A DNA stretch of 64,000 nt from Leifsonia sp. Leaf336 (GCF_001423695.1 NZ_LMOZ01000002.1:1054504-1118503); one strand, 5' to 3'. Positions 52,128 to 61,638 are shown, counted from the stretch's first letter. Notes: generated from the sequence alone by a model not told the origin. A program made the numbers and translations.

Positions 52128-53240
52128 ATGATCGAACTTGACCTCTCCCCGCAGATCGCGGACCTCCGCTCGACTCTCGCCGACATCGTCGCCGTCGTGA
52201 ACGTGGAGAAGCTCCGCGCCGACATCGCCGACCTCAGCGAGCGGGCCGGAGCGCCCGACCTCTGGGACGACACGGCGAACGCGCAGAAGGTGACCAGCGA
52301 GCTCAGCCACCGGCAGGCGGAGCTCGGCCGCATCACCTCGGTCGAGCGGCGCCTCGACGACCTCGAGGTGCTCGTCGAGATGGCCAATGAGGGCGACGAC
52401 GAGGAGTCCGCCGCGGAGGCCCGCACCGAGCTGGAGGCCCTCCAGAAGACCCTGGGCGACCTCGAGGTGCAGACACTCCTGAGCGGCGAGTACGACGAGC
52501 GCGCGGCGATCGTCACGATCCGCTCCGGCGCGGGCGGCGACGACGCGACCGACTTCGCCGAGATGCTGATGCGCATGTACCTGCGCTGGGCGGAGCAGCA
52601 CAAGTACCCGGTCAAGGTCATGGACACCTCCTACGCGGAGGGCGCGGGCATCAAGTCCGCGACTTTCGAGGTCGACGCCCCCTACGCGTTCGGCACGCTC
52701 TCGGTCGAGGCCGGGACGCACCGGCTCGCCCGCATCAGCCCGTTCGGCTCCGCCGACAAGCGCCAGACGTCGTTCGCCGCGGTCGAGGTCATTCCGCTGA
52801 TGGAGGAGGCGACCGCGGTCGAGGTGCCGGAAGGCGACATCCGCGTCGACGTGTTCCGCTCCTCCGGCCCCGGCGGTCAGTCGGTCAACACGACCGACTC
52901 CGCCGTCCGCATCACCCACCTCCCGACGGGCATCGTCGTCTCGATGCAGAACGAGAAGTCGCAGATCCAGAACCGTGCGGCCGCCATGCGCGTGCTGCAG
53001 ACCCGACTGCTCCTCCTCCAGAAAGAGGAGGAGGCGGCCAAGAAGAAGGAGCTCGCCGGCACCATCACGGCGAGCTGGGGCGACCAGATGCGCTCGTACT
53101 TCCTCTACGGTCAGCAGCTCGTCAAAGACCTGCGCACGGGCTACGAGTCGGGCAACCCCGCGTCGGTGTTCGACGGCGACCTCGACGGGTTCATCGCAGC
53201 GGGCATCCGCTGGCGAGCGGGTTCGAAGGACGACGAGTGA
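52128..53240 (+). CDS. prfB: Peptide chain release factor 2
   Basis: A 370-residue class I release factor. The stop-codon reading tripeptide is SPF ([13 protein letters not shown]), which assigns it to RF2 (UGA/UAA), and the catalytic motif is [18 protein letters not shown]. The N-terminal helical domain starts [16 protein letters not shown]. The frame is continuous, so there is no programmed frameshift as in E. coli. ATG 52128 has GGAGG 5 nt upstream and TAGGCT before it. The prfB-ftsE-ftsX-smpB order is common in actinobacteria. Confidence 0.96.
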   Translation: MIELDLSPQIADLRSTLADIVAVVNVEKLRADIADLSERAGAPDLWDDTANAQKVTSELSHRQAELGRITSVERRLDDLEVLVEMANEGDDEESAAEARTELEALQKTLGDLEVQTLLSGEYDERAAIVTIRSGAGGDDATDFAEMLMRMYLRWAEQHKYPVKVMDTSYAEGAGIKSATFEVDAPYAFGTLSVEAGTHRLARISPFGSADKRQTSFAAVEVIPLMEEATAVEVPEGDIRVDVFRSSGPGGQSVNTTDSAVRITHLPTGIVVSMQNEKSQIQNRAAAMRVLQTRLLLLQKEEEAAKKKELAGTITASWGDQMRSYFLYGQQLVKDLRTGYESGNPASVFDGDLDGFIAAGIRWRAGSKDDE

Positions 53241-53302
53241 CGGTCTTCCGCCTCCCGGCGGCGTTCACCCGCTCATAGCCCGCGTTGCGGCGACTGTCAG
53301 GC

Positions 53303-53330
53303 TTGCGGTGCGTGGGCATGTCGCTACTGT
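53303..53330 (+). promoter_or_regulatory. promoter candidate for ftsEX
   Basis: TTGCGG (53303-53308) and TACTGT (53325-53330) are 16 bp apart, leaving a leader of about 28 nt before the ftsE ATG. Confidence 0.45.
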
Positions 53331-53364
53331 GGATCGTGAAAGTGTTGCTTAGTCTCTAACAGTC

Positions 53365-54438
53365 ATGATCCGGTTCGAACACGTATCCAAGCAGTACGCG
53401 GGCACGGCGCGCCCAGCACTCAACGGCATCAACCTGGAAGTGCTGCGCGGCGAGTTCGTCTTCCTCGTCGGTGCGTCCGGCTCGGGCAAGTCGAGCTGCC
53501 TCCGGCTGATCCTCAAAGAGGAGCGGCCGACGAAAGGCGCGATCCATGTCCTCGGGCAGGATCTGGGGTCGATCTCCTCGCGTAAGGTGCCCTACTTCCG
53601 ACGCAACATCGGCGTCGTCTTCCAGGACTTCCGGCTGCTGCCGAACAAGACCGTCTTCCAGAACGTGGCGTTCACCCTCCAGGTGATCGGCAAGTCCCGC
53701 GGCTTCATCCAGGAGGCCGTGCCGGACGTCCTGAAGATGGTGGGACTCGACGGCAAGGCGCAGCGCCTCCCTCACGAGCTCTCGGGTGGTGAGCAGCAGC
53801 GCGTCGCGATCGCGCGCGCCGTGGTCAACAAGCCGCAGATCCTCCTCGCCGACGAGCCCACCGGAAACCTCGACCCCGCCACCAGTGCCGGGATCATGTC
53901 CGTGCTCGCGCAGATCAACGCCGGAGGCACCACGGTGCTGATGGCCACGCACGAGGCGGCGATCGTCGACCAGATGAAACAGCGCGTGATCGAGCTGGTC
54001 GGAGGCCAGATCGTGCGCGACGAACGTCACGGCGGCTACGGCGTCACCACGTCGATCCCGCTGCCGCGCCCGACGGCGGAGGGCCTCGCCGTCCCCGTCG
54101 AGACGTCGACCGGCGTCGTTCCGGCGCCGGTGGCGCCCGCGGTCCCCGTCGCGGCCGCGGCGCCGCCCGCACCGTCGGCCGCTGAGCCGATGACGCGCCC
54201 GCACACTCCGGTGTCGAATCCCACGGGGCCGGTCACCGTGGGCGGTGCGACCGGGCCGGTCCAACCCGTGTCGGCTCCCGTCCAGGCCGTGCCCGCCCCG
54301 GTCCCGGCCACGGTGCCTGCGGCCGGCGGCGAGGAGAACCTCCCCGACCACCTGAACTTCACCGCCAACCTCGACCTGAGCGGACTGCGCGACGCGTCCG
54401 ACCGTGACGGCGAACAGAATGTGGGACCCACGAAATGA
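53365..54438 (+). CDS. ftsE: Cell division ATP-binding protein FtsE with long C-terminal extension
   Basis: A 357-residue protein. Residues 1-~225 are a typical FtsE ATPase: [56 protein letters not shown] and [13 protein letters not shown]. FtsE normally ends near residue 230; here a Pro/Ala/Val-rich linker of about 100 residues follows and ends in a short non-repetitive segment ([16 protein letters not shown] and flanks). FtsEX controls peptidoglycan hydrolases at the division site; the tail may bind a cytoplasmic partner. The stop overlaps the ftsX start (ATGA). Confidence 0.93.
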   Translation: MIRFEHVSKQYAGTARPALNGINLEVLRGEFVFLVGASGSGKSSCLRLILKEERPTKGAIHVLGQDLGSISSRKVPYFRRNIGVVFQDFRLLPNKTVFQNVAFTLQVIGKSRGFIQEAVPDVLKMVGLDGKAQRLPHELSGGEQQRVAIARAVVNKPQILLADEPTGNLDPATSAGIMSVLAQINAGGTTVLMATHEAAIVDQMKQRVIELVGGQIVRDERHGGYGVTTSIPLPRPTAEGLAVPVETSTGVVPAPVAPAVPVAAAAPPAPSAAEPMTRPHTPVSNPTGPVTVGGATGPVQPVSAPVQAVPAPVPATVPAAGGEENLPDHLNFTANLDLSGLRDASDRDGEQNVGPTK

Positions 54439-55340
54439 GATTCGGGCTCATCTGGTCGGAGGTCGGCAACGGCCTCCGCCGCAACCTCTCGATGGTCGTC
54501 TCCGTCGTGCTGGTGACATTCATCTCGCTGACCTTCGTCGGCACCGCCGCGCTTCTGCAGCTGCAGATCGCGCAGATGAAGACCTACTGGTACGACCGTG
54601 CCCAGGTCGCGGTGTACATGTGCACCGAGACCGACAACTGCCCTGGTGGCGCCGCGACCGAGCAGACGGTCGCCTCCGTCAAGAAGCAGCTGGAGTCCCC
54701 GGAGCTCGCGCCCTACATCCAGAAGTTCTACTTCCAGGACCAGAAGCAGGGCTACGAACAGTTCAAGCAGCAGTTCAAGGGCAATCAGATCGCCGACTAC
54801 GTCACGCCGGACATGATCCCGCAGACGTTCTGGGTCAACCTCAAGAACCCCAACCAGTCGGACGTGCTGACCGAGACGCTGTCGAGCTCGCCCGGAGTGC
54901 AGAGCGTCGTCGACCAGCGCAGCTACCTCGACCAGATCTTCAACATCCTGAACGCGGCCAGCCTGACCGCGATCGGCATCGCCATCCTGATGCTCGTCGC
55001 CGCCGTGCTGCTGATCGCCACGACGATCCGCCTGTCAGCGTTCTCGAGGCGTCGCGAGATCGGCATCATGCGCCTGGTCGGAGCGTCGAACCGCTTCATC
55101 CAGACCCCGTTCATCATCGAGGGCGTGATCGCGGCGTTGATCGGCTCGATACTGAGCTGCGTCGTGATCTGGCTCCTCGTGCAGTACTTCGTCCGCGGAT
55201 TCCTGAGTCCCAAGATCCCGTCGATCAACTTCGTCGGCATGGATCAGGGCTGGCTGGTGATCCCGCTGCTCATCGTGGTGGGCGTCATTCTCGCCGCGGC
55301 CTCCGCCAACTTCGCGATCAAGCGGTACCTGAGGGTCTGA
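54435..55340 (+). CDS. ftsX: Cell division permease FtsX
   Basis: A 301-residue FtsX: N-terminal [20 protein letters not shown], one helix, an extracytoplasmic domain of about 125 residues with a [10 protein letters not shown] pair of cysteines, then three more helices with the cytoplasmic loop [20 protein letters not shown]. It partners FtsE to activate cell-wall hydrolases outside the membrane. Coupled to ftsE by a 4-nt overlap. Confidence 0.95.
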   Translation: MRFGLIWSEVGNGLRRNLSMVVSVVLVTFISLTFVGTAALLQLQIAQMKTYWYDRAQVAVYMCTETDNCPGGAATEQTVASVKKQLESPELAPYIQKFYFQDQKQGYEQFKQQFKGNQIADYVTPDMIPQTFWVNLKNPNQSDVLTETLSSSPGVQSVVDQRSYLDQIFNILNAASLTAIGIAILMLVAAVLLIATTIRLSAFSRRREIGIMRLVGASNRFIQTPFIIEGVIAALIGSILSCVVIWLLVQYFVRGFLSPKIPSINFVGMDQGWLVIPLLIVVGVILAAASANFAIKRYLRV

Positions 55341-55357
55341 CCCGTATAGACTGGTCT

Positions 55358-55382
55358 GCTGCCCGGCGACGTGCCGGGCAGC
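55358..55382 (+). terminator. hairpin between ftsX and smpB
   Basis: A perfect 10-bp stem GCTGCCCGGC / GCCGGGCAGC with loop GACGT lies 18 bp after the ftsX stop. There is no T run and the smpB ribosome site follows within 15 bp, so it may be a weak terminator or an RNA structure in the smpB leader. TATAGACT just before it looks like a -10. Confidence 0.4.
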
Positions 55383-55407
55383 ACCATCTTCGACGTCAGG
55401 AGCAGCT

Positions 55408-55884
55408 GTGCCCAGGGAACGTGGCCAGAAGGTCGTGGCCACCAATCGCCGAGCGCGCCACGACTACACCATCGAGGACACCTACGAGGCGGGCCTCGTC
55501 CTCACCGGCACCGAGGTGAAGTCGTTGCGCGAAGGGCGCGCGTCGCTCGTCGACGGCTATGCGTTCGTCGACGGCGGGGAGGCCTGGCTCGACGCCGTGC
55601 ACATCCCGGAGTACCTCGACGGCACCTGGAACAACCACGCGCCTCGCCGCAAGCGCAAGCTGCTGCTGCACAAGGCCCAGATCGTCAAGATCGAGAACAA
55701 GGTCAAGCAGGGCGGCTACACGATCGTGCCGCTGTCGATCTATTTCAGCGACGGCCGCGCCAAGGTCGAGATCGCGATCGCCAAAGGCAAGCGCGAGTAC
55801 GACAAGCGGCAGGCGCTGCGCGAGCGCCAGGACAACCGCGAGGCTGAACGGGCGATGTCCAGCAGGCGTCACCTCGGCGAGTGA
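55408..55884 (+). CDS. smpB: tmRNA-binding protein SmpB
   Basis: Binds tmRNA and delivers it to stalled ribosomes. The 158-residue protein has [60 protein letters not shown] and a basic tail [19 protein letters not shown] 55408 has AGGAG upstream. Its RNA partner is encoded 2.4 kb downstream. Confidence 0.97.
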   Translation: MPRERGQKVVATNRRARHDYTIEDTYEAGLVLTGTEVKSLREGRASLVDGYAFVDGGEAWLDAVHIPEYLDGTWNNHAPRRKRKLLLHKAQIVKIENKVKQGGYTIVPLSIYFSDGRAKVEIAIAKGKREYDKRQALRERQDNREAERAMSSRRHLGE

Positions 55885-55930
55885 CCCTCGCGTGCGGCGT
55901 CCTGTCGGAAGCGGATGGCAGGATGAGCAC

Positions 55931-56707
55931 ATGAGCACGCACGACGAGGGGACGGGCGGCCGGGTGACCGACGCCGTGGCCGAGCGGATCCCCGTGAACG
56001 GCACGTACAACTTCCGCGATGTGGGCGGCTATCCGGTGCCGCAGGGAGTGGTGCGCAACGGCAAGCTGTTCCGGTCCGACGGCCTGGCCCGCCTCGGCGA
56101 CGCAGGGCGGCAGACGCTGCAGGAGCTCGGCGTGCGGGTCGTGATCGACCTGCGCGACGACTTCGAGACGGAGGTGATGCCCGATGACGTCGACGGCCTC
56201 GGCCTCCAGCGCCTCCACTTGCCGGTGTTCGAGGGCTCGGGGGCGTCCGCATCGACGATCGGAATCACTCTGGTCGGGCTGTACGAGAAGATCCTGCTGC
56301 AGCACCGCGACGTGGTCGTCCGGGCGCTGCGCGAGATCGCCGACACCGGCGAGGAGGCCGTGGTCGTGCACTGCACGGCGGGCAAGGATCGCACCGGCAT
56401 CGTCATCGCCCTCGCGCTGAGCGCCGTGGGCGTCGACCGTGAGACGGTCGTCGCCGACTACGCGGCGACGCAGGCCAATCTCGACGGCGAGTGGCTGGAG
56501 GGAATGATCGCGCTGGTGAAAAGCCACGGCGTGGAGGTCACGCCCGCGTTGCGGGTCATCCTCGGCGGGAGTCCTCCGGCTGCTCTCGAGGAAGCGCTCG
56601 ATCTGCTCGACCGCGAGTTCGGGGGAGTCCGCGAGTACCTTCTCGACTCCGGGCTGAGCGAGATCGAGCTGGCGAAGCTGCGGTCCGTGTTGGTGGAGGC
56701 GGTCTGA
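55931..56707 (+). CDS. Tyrosine-protein phosphatase (PtpB/SIW14-like)
   Basis: A 258-residue phosphatase with the P-loop VVHCTAGKDRTGI (C148) and an N-terminal NFRDVGGYPV followed by LFRSDGLARL, the pattern of tyrosine/serine phosphatases of the PtpB (DUF1, Y_phosphatase3) family. The VVIDLRDDFE segment supplies the general acid region. It may act on protein tyrosines or phosphoinositides. ATG 55931 is chosen (first Met of the domain; GGATGAGC upstream); a longer frame upstream belongs to smpB antisense-free overlap and is not supported. Confidence 0.87.
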   Translation: MSTHDEGTGGRVTDAVAERIPVNGTYNFRDVGGYPVPQGVVRNGKLFRSDGLARLGDAGRQTLQELGVRVVIDLRDDFETEVMPDDVDGLGLQRLHLPVFEGSGASASTIGITLVGLYEKILLQHRDVVVRALREIADTGEEAVVVHCTAGKDRTGIVIALALSAVGVDRETVVADYAATQANLDGEWLEGMIALVKSHGVEVTPALRVILGGSPPAALEEALDLLDREFGGVREYLLDSGLSEIELAKLRSVLVEAV

Positions 56708-56784
56708 GCGATGGGCGGGCGTGGGCATTCACATCCAAGCCATAACCGCCTCCCAGCCGGAATGCGGCTGGATCAGGTGTTCTT

Positions 56785-57495
56785 GTGAGCATGGACGACA
56801 CCCGGCCCACTGAGCCGATCCCGCCGCAGCAACCGCCCTACGGGCAGCCGCAGCCGCCCTACGGGGCGCCGCAGCAGCAGTACGCGCCCGGTCAGCAGTA
56901 CGCTCCCGGCCCGCAGCGTCCCGTGGCTCCGGCGACGGCCGAACCGTTCTACAAGCGCCATGGACTGGCCTTCGCGATCTCCACCCTCGTGCTGGCCGTC
57001 ATCCTGCTGATCGGCATCGCCGGAGCCGGCGTGTTCGCCGTGGGCTCTGTGCTGTTCCACCGGGGCTTCTCCGTCTCGCACGAGCTGCCGGGCGGTGGCC
57101 AGATGCCGGTTCCGGGGCCAGGCCAGGGCGGCAAGAACGGTGGAGGCCAGAACGGGCAGAACGGCGGAGGCCAGAACGGCCGTCAAGACGAAGGCCCGAT
57201 CGCCAAGGGCGTGGTTCGCGGCAGCGTCACCACGATCGACGGCTCCACGTGGACGATCACGACGACGCGGGGCGTGTCCCTCACGATCGAAATCTCCTCG
57301 TCGACCGCCTACGGGGCTCCCGGCCAGACGCAGACGGCCTCCGACTTCGCTGTCGGCGACGAGGTCATCGTCATCGGAACGCGCTCCGGCACGACGGTGA
57401 CGGCCGCGCGCATCCTCAAGGTCTCCGATCTCCCGATCCGGCCGCCGTCGTTGCCGGGTTCGACCGCGACCCCGGGCGCGACGCCCGGCAACTGA
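56785..57495 (+). CDS. DUF5666-like single-pass membrane protein
   Basis: A 236-residue protein. The N-terminal ~50 residues are Pro/Gln/Tyr-rich (PPYGQPQPPYG, QQYAPG), followed by one transmembrane helix (about 62-90), a Gly/Asn/Gln repeat linker (GGGQNGQNGGGQNG) and a small beta-barrel domain (VRGSVTTIDGSTWTITTTRG, VGDEVIVIGTRSGTTVTAA) of DUF5666 type. The N-terminal composition resembles that of the HtrA-type protein in this window. Function unknown. GTG 56785 or ATG 56791 may start it. Confidence 0.72.
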   Translation: MSMDDTRPTEPIPPQQPPYGQPQPPYGAPQQQYAPGQQYAPGPQRPVAPATAEPFYKRHGLAFAISTLVLAVILLIGIAGAGVFAVGSVLFHRGFSVSHELPGGGQMPVPGPGQGGKNGGGQNGQNGGGQNGRQDEGPIAKGVVRGSVTTIDGSTWTITTTRGVSLTIEISSSTAYGAPGQTQTASDFAVGDEVIVIGTRSGTTVTAARILKVSDLPIRPPSLPGSTATPGATPGN

Positions 57496-57511
57496 ATGCC
57501 GCGGTCGGGCG

Positions 57512-58177
57512 TCAGCTCGCCGCGAACCGGGCGTGCACCTGCACCGCGACGGTGATGTCCTCCGGTTTGAGCGCGAGCGTCGCGCCTCCGAAGTCCGCGC
57601 TCATCGCGCGGGCGGCCAGCGGCACCGGCTGGCCGGGTGCGGGCCCGTCGCCCAGCATGCCCGGGTCGCTCAACGCGAGCGGCCGCACGCTGCTGAGGCC
57701 GAGGCTCGTGGCGTAGACCGTCGCCTTCGCCACCGCGTTCTCGACGGCCCGACGCCGCGCCTCCTGCGTGATCGACTGCCGGCGGGCCTCCGTCAGCGTC
57801 CACGTGACGCCCTGGATCGTCACGCCGTCGAGCATCGACACCACGCCCACCCAGTCGGACAGCGCGGTGGGCTCGCTGAAGGTCACCTCGATACCGACCT
57901 CCGCATGGTAGATCGGAGTGAGCCGGCGCCCGTCCTGGTTCCACGGGCGGTCTCCCCAGACACGCAGCTGGTCCGACGACCAGGCGGTCACCGGACCCGT
58001 CTGCGGGTTGTGCAGTTCGCGGAGCTCGGAGAGGAGGGACGCGTGCCGCTGCGTCGTCAGCGCGAGCGCCTCGTCGCGTTGCTCGCCCTCATAGCCGACC
58101 GTGACCCGGACGGCGCCGCGCTCGGCCGGGTGAGTGAGTTCGAACTCGCCCTGGACAGTGATGATCGTGTCGGCCAT
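57512..58177 (-). CDS. SIMPL-domain (DUF541) protein
   Basis: A 221-residue SIMPL protein: ITVQGEFELTHPAERGAVRV, then VTAWSSDQLRVWGDRP, an alternating region and a C-terminal AKATVYATSLGLSSVRPLAL and DITVAVQVHARF. Family members are often secreted or periplasmic, but no signal peptide is visible here, so this one should be cytoplasmic. ATG 58177 is taken because the homologous region starts immediately; the upstream frame has no ribosome site. It is convergent with the DUF5666-like gene. Confidence 0.83.
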   Translation of the reverse strand: MADTIITVQGEFELTHPAERGAVRVTVGYEGEQRDEALALTTQRHASLLSELRELHNPQTGPVTAWSSDQLRVWGDRPWNQDGRRLTPIYHAEVGIEVTFSEPTALSDWVGVVSMLDGVTIQGVTWTLTEARRQSITQEARRRAVENAVAKATVYATSLGLSSVRPLALSDPGMLGDGPAPGQPVPLAARAMSADFGGATLALKPEDITVAVQVHARFAAS

Positions 58178-58304
58178 CCATCGATGCTGGCATAGAACCG
58201 GGGCCGGTGTTGTTGTAGGATGAGAAGCTCGCCGCCGCGTGCGGCGAATGCATCTGGACAACTCAACAGCGCGTGATGACGACCCGGCCTCGCGGCCGTC
58301 GCAT

Positions 58305-58700
58305 GGGGATGATCGGTTTCGACATTGTCTGCGAGAGTGTGAGAAGCGGGTCGAGGATGCATGGTTATCTCGTTAACGATCCATGCGAAAAAATAAGTGC
58401 CAATAACAAGAGCACTGTCTCGGCCAAGGCCGACTTCGCCCTCGCGGCGTAAGTTCCCCTTCGCCATTTGAAGAGACCGTCAGACCGGGAACTGTCTTCT
58501 ACCCGGATCCTGGCGTCAGCTAGAAGACTTGCTTCTGCGTTGAGCATCAGGGCGCAGAGGGACTCCAACTGATACTGAGCCCGTCGGAGCAGGTGCCAGT
58601 GGCAAGTTCCGGGGCTGAGAAAGCGATTTCACTGGCTACGCCCGTAGAAGGCACATGACCACAGCAGTGGACGGGGGTTCGATTCCCCCCATCTCCACCA
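58305..58700 (+). ncRNA. ssrA: tmRNA (ssrA)
   Basis: A 396-nt tmRNA. The 5' end GGGGATGATCGGTTTCGACA pairs with CATCTCC before the encoded ACCA end, and the T arm reads GGTTCGATTCCCCCC. The open tag frame (58399-58452) follows the resume region AAAAAATAAGT and codes ANNKSTVSAKADFALAA, ending in the protease signal ALAA. A TAGGAT box about 90 bp upstream may be its -10. It works with SmpB, encoded nearby. Confidence 0.97.
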
Positions 58701-58810
58701 ATCGGTCGTCATCGCGCGTTGTTCGAGTTTCCAGCGCCCACCCGACTCCACGCGGGTCGTCGGCGCACTCATCGCTGGCGGATTCCGCGGTGGCGCGTAC
58801 CGTGCGCACC

Positions 58811-59334
58811 ATGAGGGATGCTCGCCCAGCGGTGATCGTGTGCACGTACGTCATCCTCGCTCTCGGCGTAGCCTCCCTGGTCTGGGTGTGGCTCGCCACG
58901 GCCGCGGGAAGCAAGGCGGCGTTTCCGCTGGTGGTGTTCGGTTTCGTTTTGATCGCGATGGCGATCTTCTTCTTCGTCGCCCTCGCGAAGGACCCCACCA
59001 GGCGGCCGCCTTCCCAGCCTCGCTCCGGGCGGGTGGCGACGACGCACACGCTGGCTTCGATGTCGGGGAGGAGGAGCGGCACTCGGTCGTGTTCACCTTT
59101 GACCAGATGCGGGGCTGGCTCACCATCCGGGTGCACGGCAAGCTGCTGCTCAAGCGGTTCATCACGTTCAGCTTCCGGCTTCGTTCGGAGTTCGAGTTCG
59201 AGGTCGGCGAACGGGAACGCCACGACGTGCGCATCGAGAAGACCCGGCGCCTCATGTTCGCGTTCGCCAATCCGCAACCGATTCGCGCGTTCGTGGACGG
59301 AAGGCTCGTGGCGCAGGTGGATGGAGTCTCGTGA
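58811..59334 (+). pseudogene. Frame-split two-helix membrane protein with C-terminal beta domain
   Basis: Coding character switches frame around 59000-59060. From ATG 58811 the frame gives two transmembrane helices (YVILALGVASLVWVWLAT and FPLVVFGFVLIAMAIFFFV), then becomes Ser/Arg-rich nonsense. A -1 frame continues with FDVGEEERHSVVFTFDQMRG, LTIRVHGKLLLKRF, FEVGERERHDVRIEKTRRL and ends at 59334 with a stop; that part looks like a conserved small beta domain. Either one gene carries a frameshift (real or a sequence error), or these are two overlapping genes with the second start near 59090. tmRNA ends about 110 bp upstream. Confidence 0.6.
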
Positions 59335-59416
59335 CCTGAGCAGGGAGTCGCGACATCGCGGATTCCTGGCGGCGGCGGCACAAGCAACGGAGTAGCCTGC
59401 CTTCGGGCGGTGAACG

Positions 59417-59908
59417 ATGCTGCATTCGATTCTGATCCTGGTGCACGCGGGCACGGCGGTGACCGCCTTCGTGCTGGGCTGCCTGCTGCTCGCCACTCTG
59501 CCGACATCGGCCCATGCCGCACGGTTCGTCGCGTTCTTCTGGTGTCTGATCGCGTCGATGACCCTGCTGGTCACCGTCGTGGCGGTCGACTGGATACAGC
59601 TGAACGTGACCAAGCGCATCGCGTTCGGGGTGCTCTGCGCTCTCGCGGTGTACCTGGTGCTGCGCGTCCTCCAAGCCCGGTCGGTGCTCGTGCGCAAGCC
59701 GCCGAACTGGCGGAAGGCGTTGATCGGGCACGTCGGCTTCGTGATGATCTCGCTGTTCGACGGGTTCTGCATCGTGTCCGCGATCGACCTCCGGCTGCCT
59801 CCGTGGCTCATCGTCACGGTCGCCGTCCTCGGCGTGGTGATCGGGGTGGTGGTGATCCGTGCCCTGGTGCGGCGGGATGCGGCAGCGGCGCCGGCCGAAG
59901 CCGCCTAG
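59417..59908 (+). CDS. Hypothetical four-to-five-helix membrane protein
   Basis: A 163-residue hydrophobic protein: ILILVHAGTAVTAFVLGCLL, FVAFFWCLIASMTLLVTVVA, IAFGVLCALAVYLVLRVL, GHVGFVMISLFDGFCIVSAI and LIVTVAVLGVVIGVVVIRAL. The H-x-G-T-A start and later GHVGF resemble small quinone- or heme-site-like membrane families (DUF2306-type), but I cannot assign it. It follows TAGCCT about 25 bp upstream and stands alone. Confidence 0.7.
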   Translation: MLHSILILVHAGTAVTAFVLGCLLLATLPTSAHAARFVAFFWCLIASMTLLVTVVAVDWIQLNVTKRIAFGVLCALAVYLVLRVLQARSVLVRKPPNWRKALIGHVGFVMISLFDGFCIVSAIDLRLPPWLIVTVAVLGVVIGVVVIRALVRRDAAAAPAEAA

Positions 59909-59995
59909 CGGGCAGAACGGCGGCCTCGGCTGGTCGTCCGCTGCGTGCGCGAACTCGAGCAGCAGGTGCTGATCCGGCCCCGCGCGTCGGCGGTT

Positions 59996-60445
59996 CTACA
60001 GGTCGCGCGTCGCGCGGATGAGCGCGCTCATGGTCCGGTGCAGGTTGCGCAGGTCGTCCGGAGTCATCCCGAGCCGCTCCATCATCGTGGCCGGGATCGT
60101 CTCAGCGTAGGAGCGCAGCTCACGCCCCGTGTCGGTGAGCGTGATCTCGACGACGCGCTCGTCGGAGTCGGAGCGGCGGCGAGCGACGTAGCCGAGCGCC
60201 TCCAGCCGCTTGAGCAGAGGGGAGACGGTCGCCGGCTCCAGTGCGAGGAGGTCGGCGAGCCGGCGCACGGAGAGAGGCTCGTTCTCCCAGAGGGCGAGCA
60301 TCACGAGGTACTGGGGGTGCGTCAGGCCGACGGGCTCGAGCACCGGGCGGTAGGCGGCGATGACCGATCGCGACGCGACCGCGAGCGCGAAGCAGACCTG
60401 GCTCTCGAGGGCCAGAGGGTTCGCAGTGTCGGCGGTGTCGGTCAT
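59996..60445 (-). CDS. MarR-family regulator
   Basis: A 149-residue MarR protein with the winged helix TPHPQ-like LTHPQYLVMLALWENEPLSV, RRLADLLALEPATVSPLLKR and LEALGYVARRRSDSDERVVE. It starts with an ATG overlapping the stop of the preceding 69-residue gene (ATGA), so the two form one operon that probably represses itself at the palindrome upstream. Confidence 0.92.
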   Translation of the reverse strand: MTDTADTANPLALESQVCFALAVASRSVIAAYRPVLEPVGLTHPQYLVMLALWENEPLSVRRLADLLALEPATVSPLLKRLEALGYVARRRSDSDERVVEITLTDTGRELRSYAETIPATMMERLGMTPDDLRNLHRTMSALIRATRDL

Positions 60446-60651
60446 GGGCAGTGGATGCGGGTCGAGGTGCGGGAGTCGGCGAACCGCTCGATGACATGCT
60501 GGTCGAGGGGCTTGCCGCATATCGGGCACGCCGCGTCGGCCCGGCGGATGTCGGGGCCCTCCGGGTGCCCGGCGCCGAGCTGCGCGGGGCCGGTGAAGGT
60601 GCGGACGACGTCGTTGGCGCGTTCGTAGAAGCGCCAGAACCGGCCAGCCAT
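60442..60651 (-). CDS. Small zinc-ribbon-like protein co-transcribed with MarR
   Basis: A 69-residue protein: RFWRFYERANDVVRTFTGPA at the N-terminus and CPICGKPLDQHVIERF with a final IHCP, giving Cys and His residues for one zinc site. I do not recognise a named family. ATG 60651 has GGGAGG 5 nt upstream. It is the first gene after the palindromic operator. Confidence 0.75.
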   Translation of the reverse strand: MAGRFWRFYERANDVVRTFTGPAQLGAGHPEGPDIRRADAACPICGKPLDQHVIERFADSRTSTRIHCP

Positions 60652-60680
60652 GGGATCCTCCCGAAGGTTCACGTAAGTGC

Positions 60681-60707
60681 TTAGTGCACTAACCATTATT
60701 GCACTAA
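60681..60707. promoter_or_regulatory. MarR-type operator: palindrome plus half-site repeat
   Basis: TTAGTGCACTAA (60681-60692) is a perfect 12-bp palindrome, and TGCACTAA is repeated at 60700-60707, 15 bp further on. The site lies between the divergent MarR operon and the 274-residue gene, so it may control both. Confidence 0.65.
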
Positions 60708-60784
60708 TTGCGAACGTGCGGGTGCTTTCGAGACTGCGACGACCATGGCTGCCGCCCGGTCCGAGCGTCTACCATGTGGGAATC

Positions 60785-61609
60785 ATGACAGGACCGGCGC
60801 AGGCGGCAGAGGATCCCCAGGCCTTCCTGCTGGGACTCATCGAACGCGTGCGGAACGCCCTCCCTCCGGTGTTCGTCGAGCGGGTGCTCGTCGTCGAGCG
60901 CCGGCGCACGTTGAGCGACCGCGTGTCCGGGAGGCCAGGCGCGATCACGAGGATAAGCCTCCTCGGGCGGCAGGAGACTTTGACCCTGGGTTACGAGCCG
61001 GGCCCGCACTGGGCCGGGGAGGCGGAGCTCGTCTACCGCGGAGCGACCGTCGTCAGCCGGCCTCTGAGCCTCGGCGATTGGCTCACCGCCTTCGCCGAGC
61101 GCGTCGCCGCGCTGGAGAGCGAGGTCGCTGGAGACGCCGCCACGTCGTCGCTTGCCCTCCAGATGCTCGGTCTGGAGCCTCCGGGTTCGGAGATCCGCGT
61201 GAGGGAGGCCAAGGTCGACGCCGACCTCCGCACGCTGCCGGCGCGGCTGCGCCGCCGCCTCCCCGCTGAGGCGATCGCCCAGGTCGGTCGCATCGGGGAG
61301 CTGCTGGTCGACGCGCTCGACCGCGTGGAAGGGCAGGGCGAGCCGGAGGTCATGGTGCGGCGCACCGCGACCGTCTACCTCCCCGACACGCTGCGCGCCT
61401 ACCTGGTGCTGCCTCCCGACTGGGCGGTCCGGCATGTCCTCCCCGACGGGACGACGCCGGCGCAGACCCTTGTCGCTCAGCTGGGAGAGCTCGAGGCCGC
61501 CGCGAGGCGGATGCGCGACGCGGCGGCCGAGCACGACGCCTCGGCGCTGCTGGTCAACGGGCGGTTCCTGTCCCAGCGGTTCGGGCTGTCGCGGCTCGAC
61601 CTGCCCTGA
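60785..61609 (+). CDS. Hypothetical protein facing telA
   Basis: A 274-residue soluble protein. Segments include AFLLGLIERVRNALPPVFVE, VLVVERRRTLSDRVSGRPG, LGYEPGPHWAGEAELVYRG, SLGDWLTAFAERVAALESEV and VYLPDTLRAYLVLPPDWAVR. No catalytic motif is clear. It is convergent with telA, and a TACCAT hexamer ends 9 nt before the ATG; GTG 60776 is an alternative start. It may be the partner often found beside TelA-family genes, but this is only positional. Confidence 0.65.
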   Translation: MTGPAQAAEDPQAFLLGLIERVRNALPPVFVERVLVVERRRTLSDRVSGRPGAITRISLLGRQETLTLGYEPGPHWAGEAELVYRGATVVSRPLSLGDWLTAFAERVAALESEVAGDAATSSLALQMLGLEPPGSEIRVREAKVDADLRTLPARLRRRLPAEAIAQVGRIGELLVDALDRVEGQGEPEVMVRRTATVYLPDTLRAYLVLPPDWAVRHVLPDGTTPAQTLVAQLGELEAAARRMRDAAAEHDASALLVNGRFLSQRFGLSRLDLP

Positions 61610-61638
61610 GCAGACAGGCCGAGCCCGACCCCGCGCCG

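Noticed and set aside
52128-53240. Programmed +1 frameshift in prfB
   Set aside because: The frame is continuous from the ATG with a good ribosome site; no in-frame UGA is seen near codon 26.
58700-59420. Mobile element inserted at the tmRNA 3' end
   Set aside because: No integrase, direct repeat of the tmRNA end or phage gene follows; only a frame-split membrane gene and ordinary genes.
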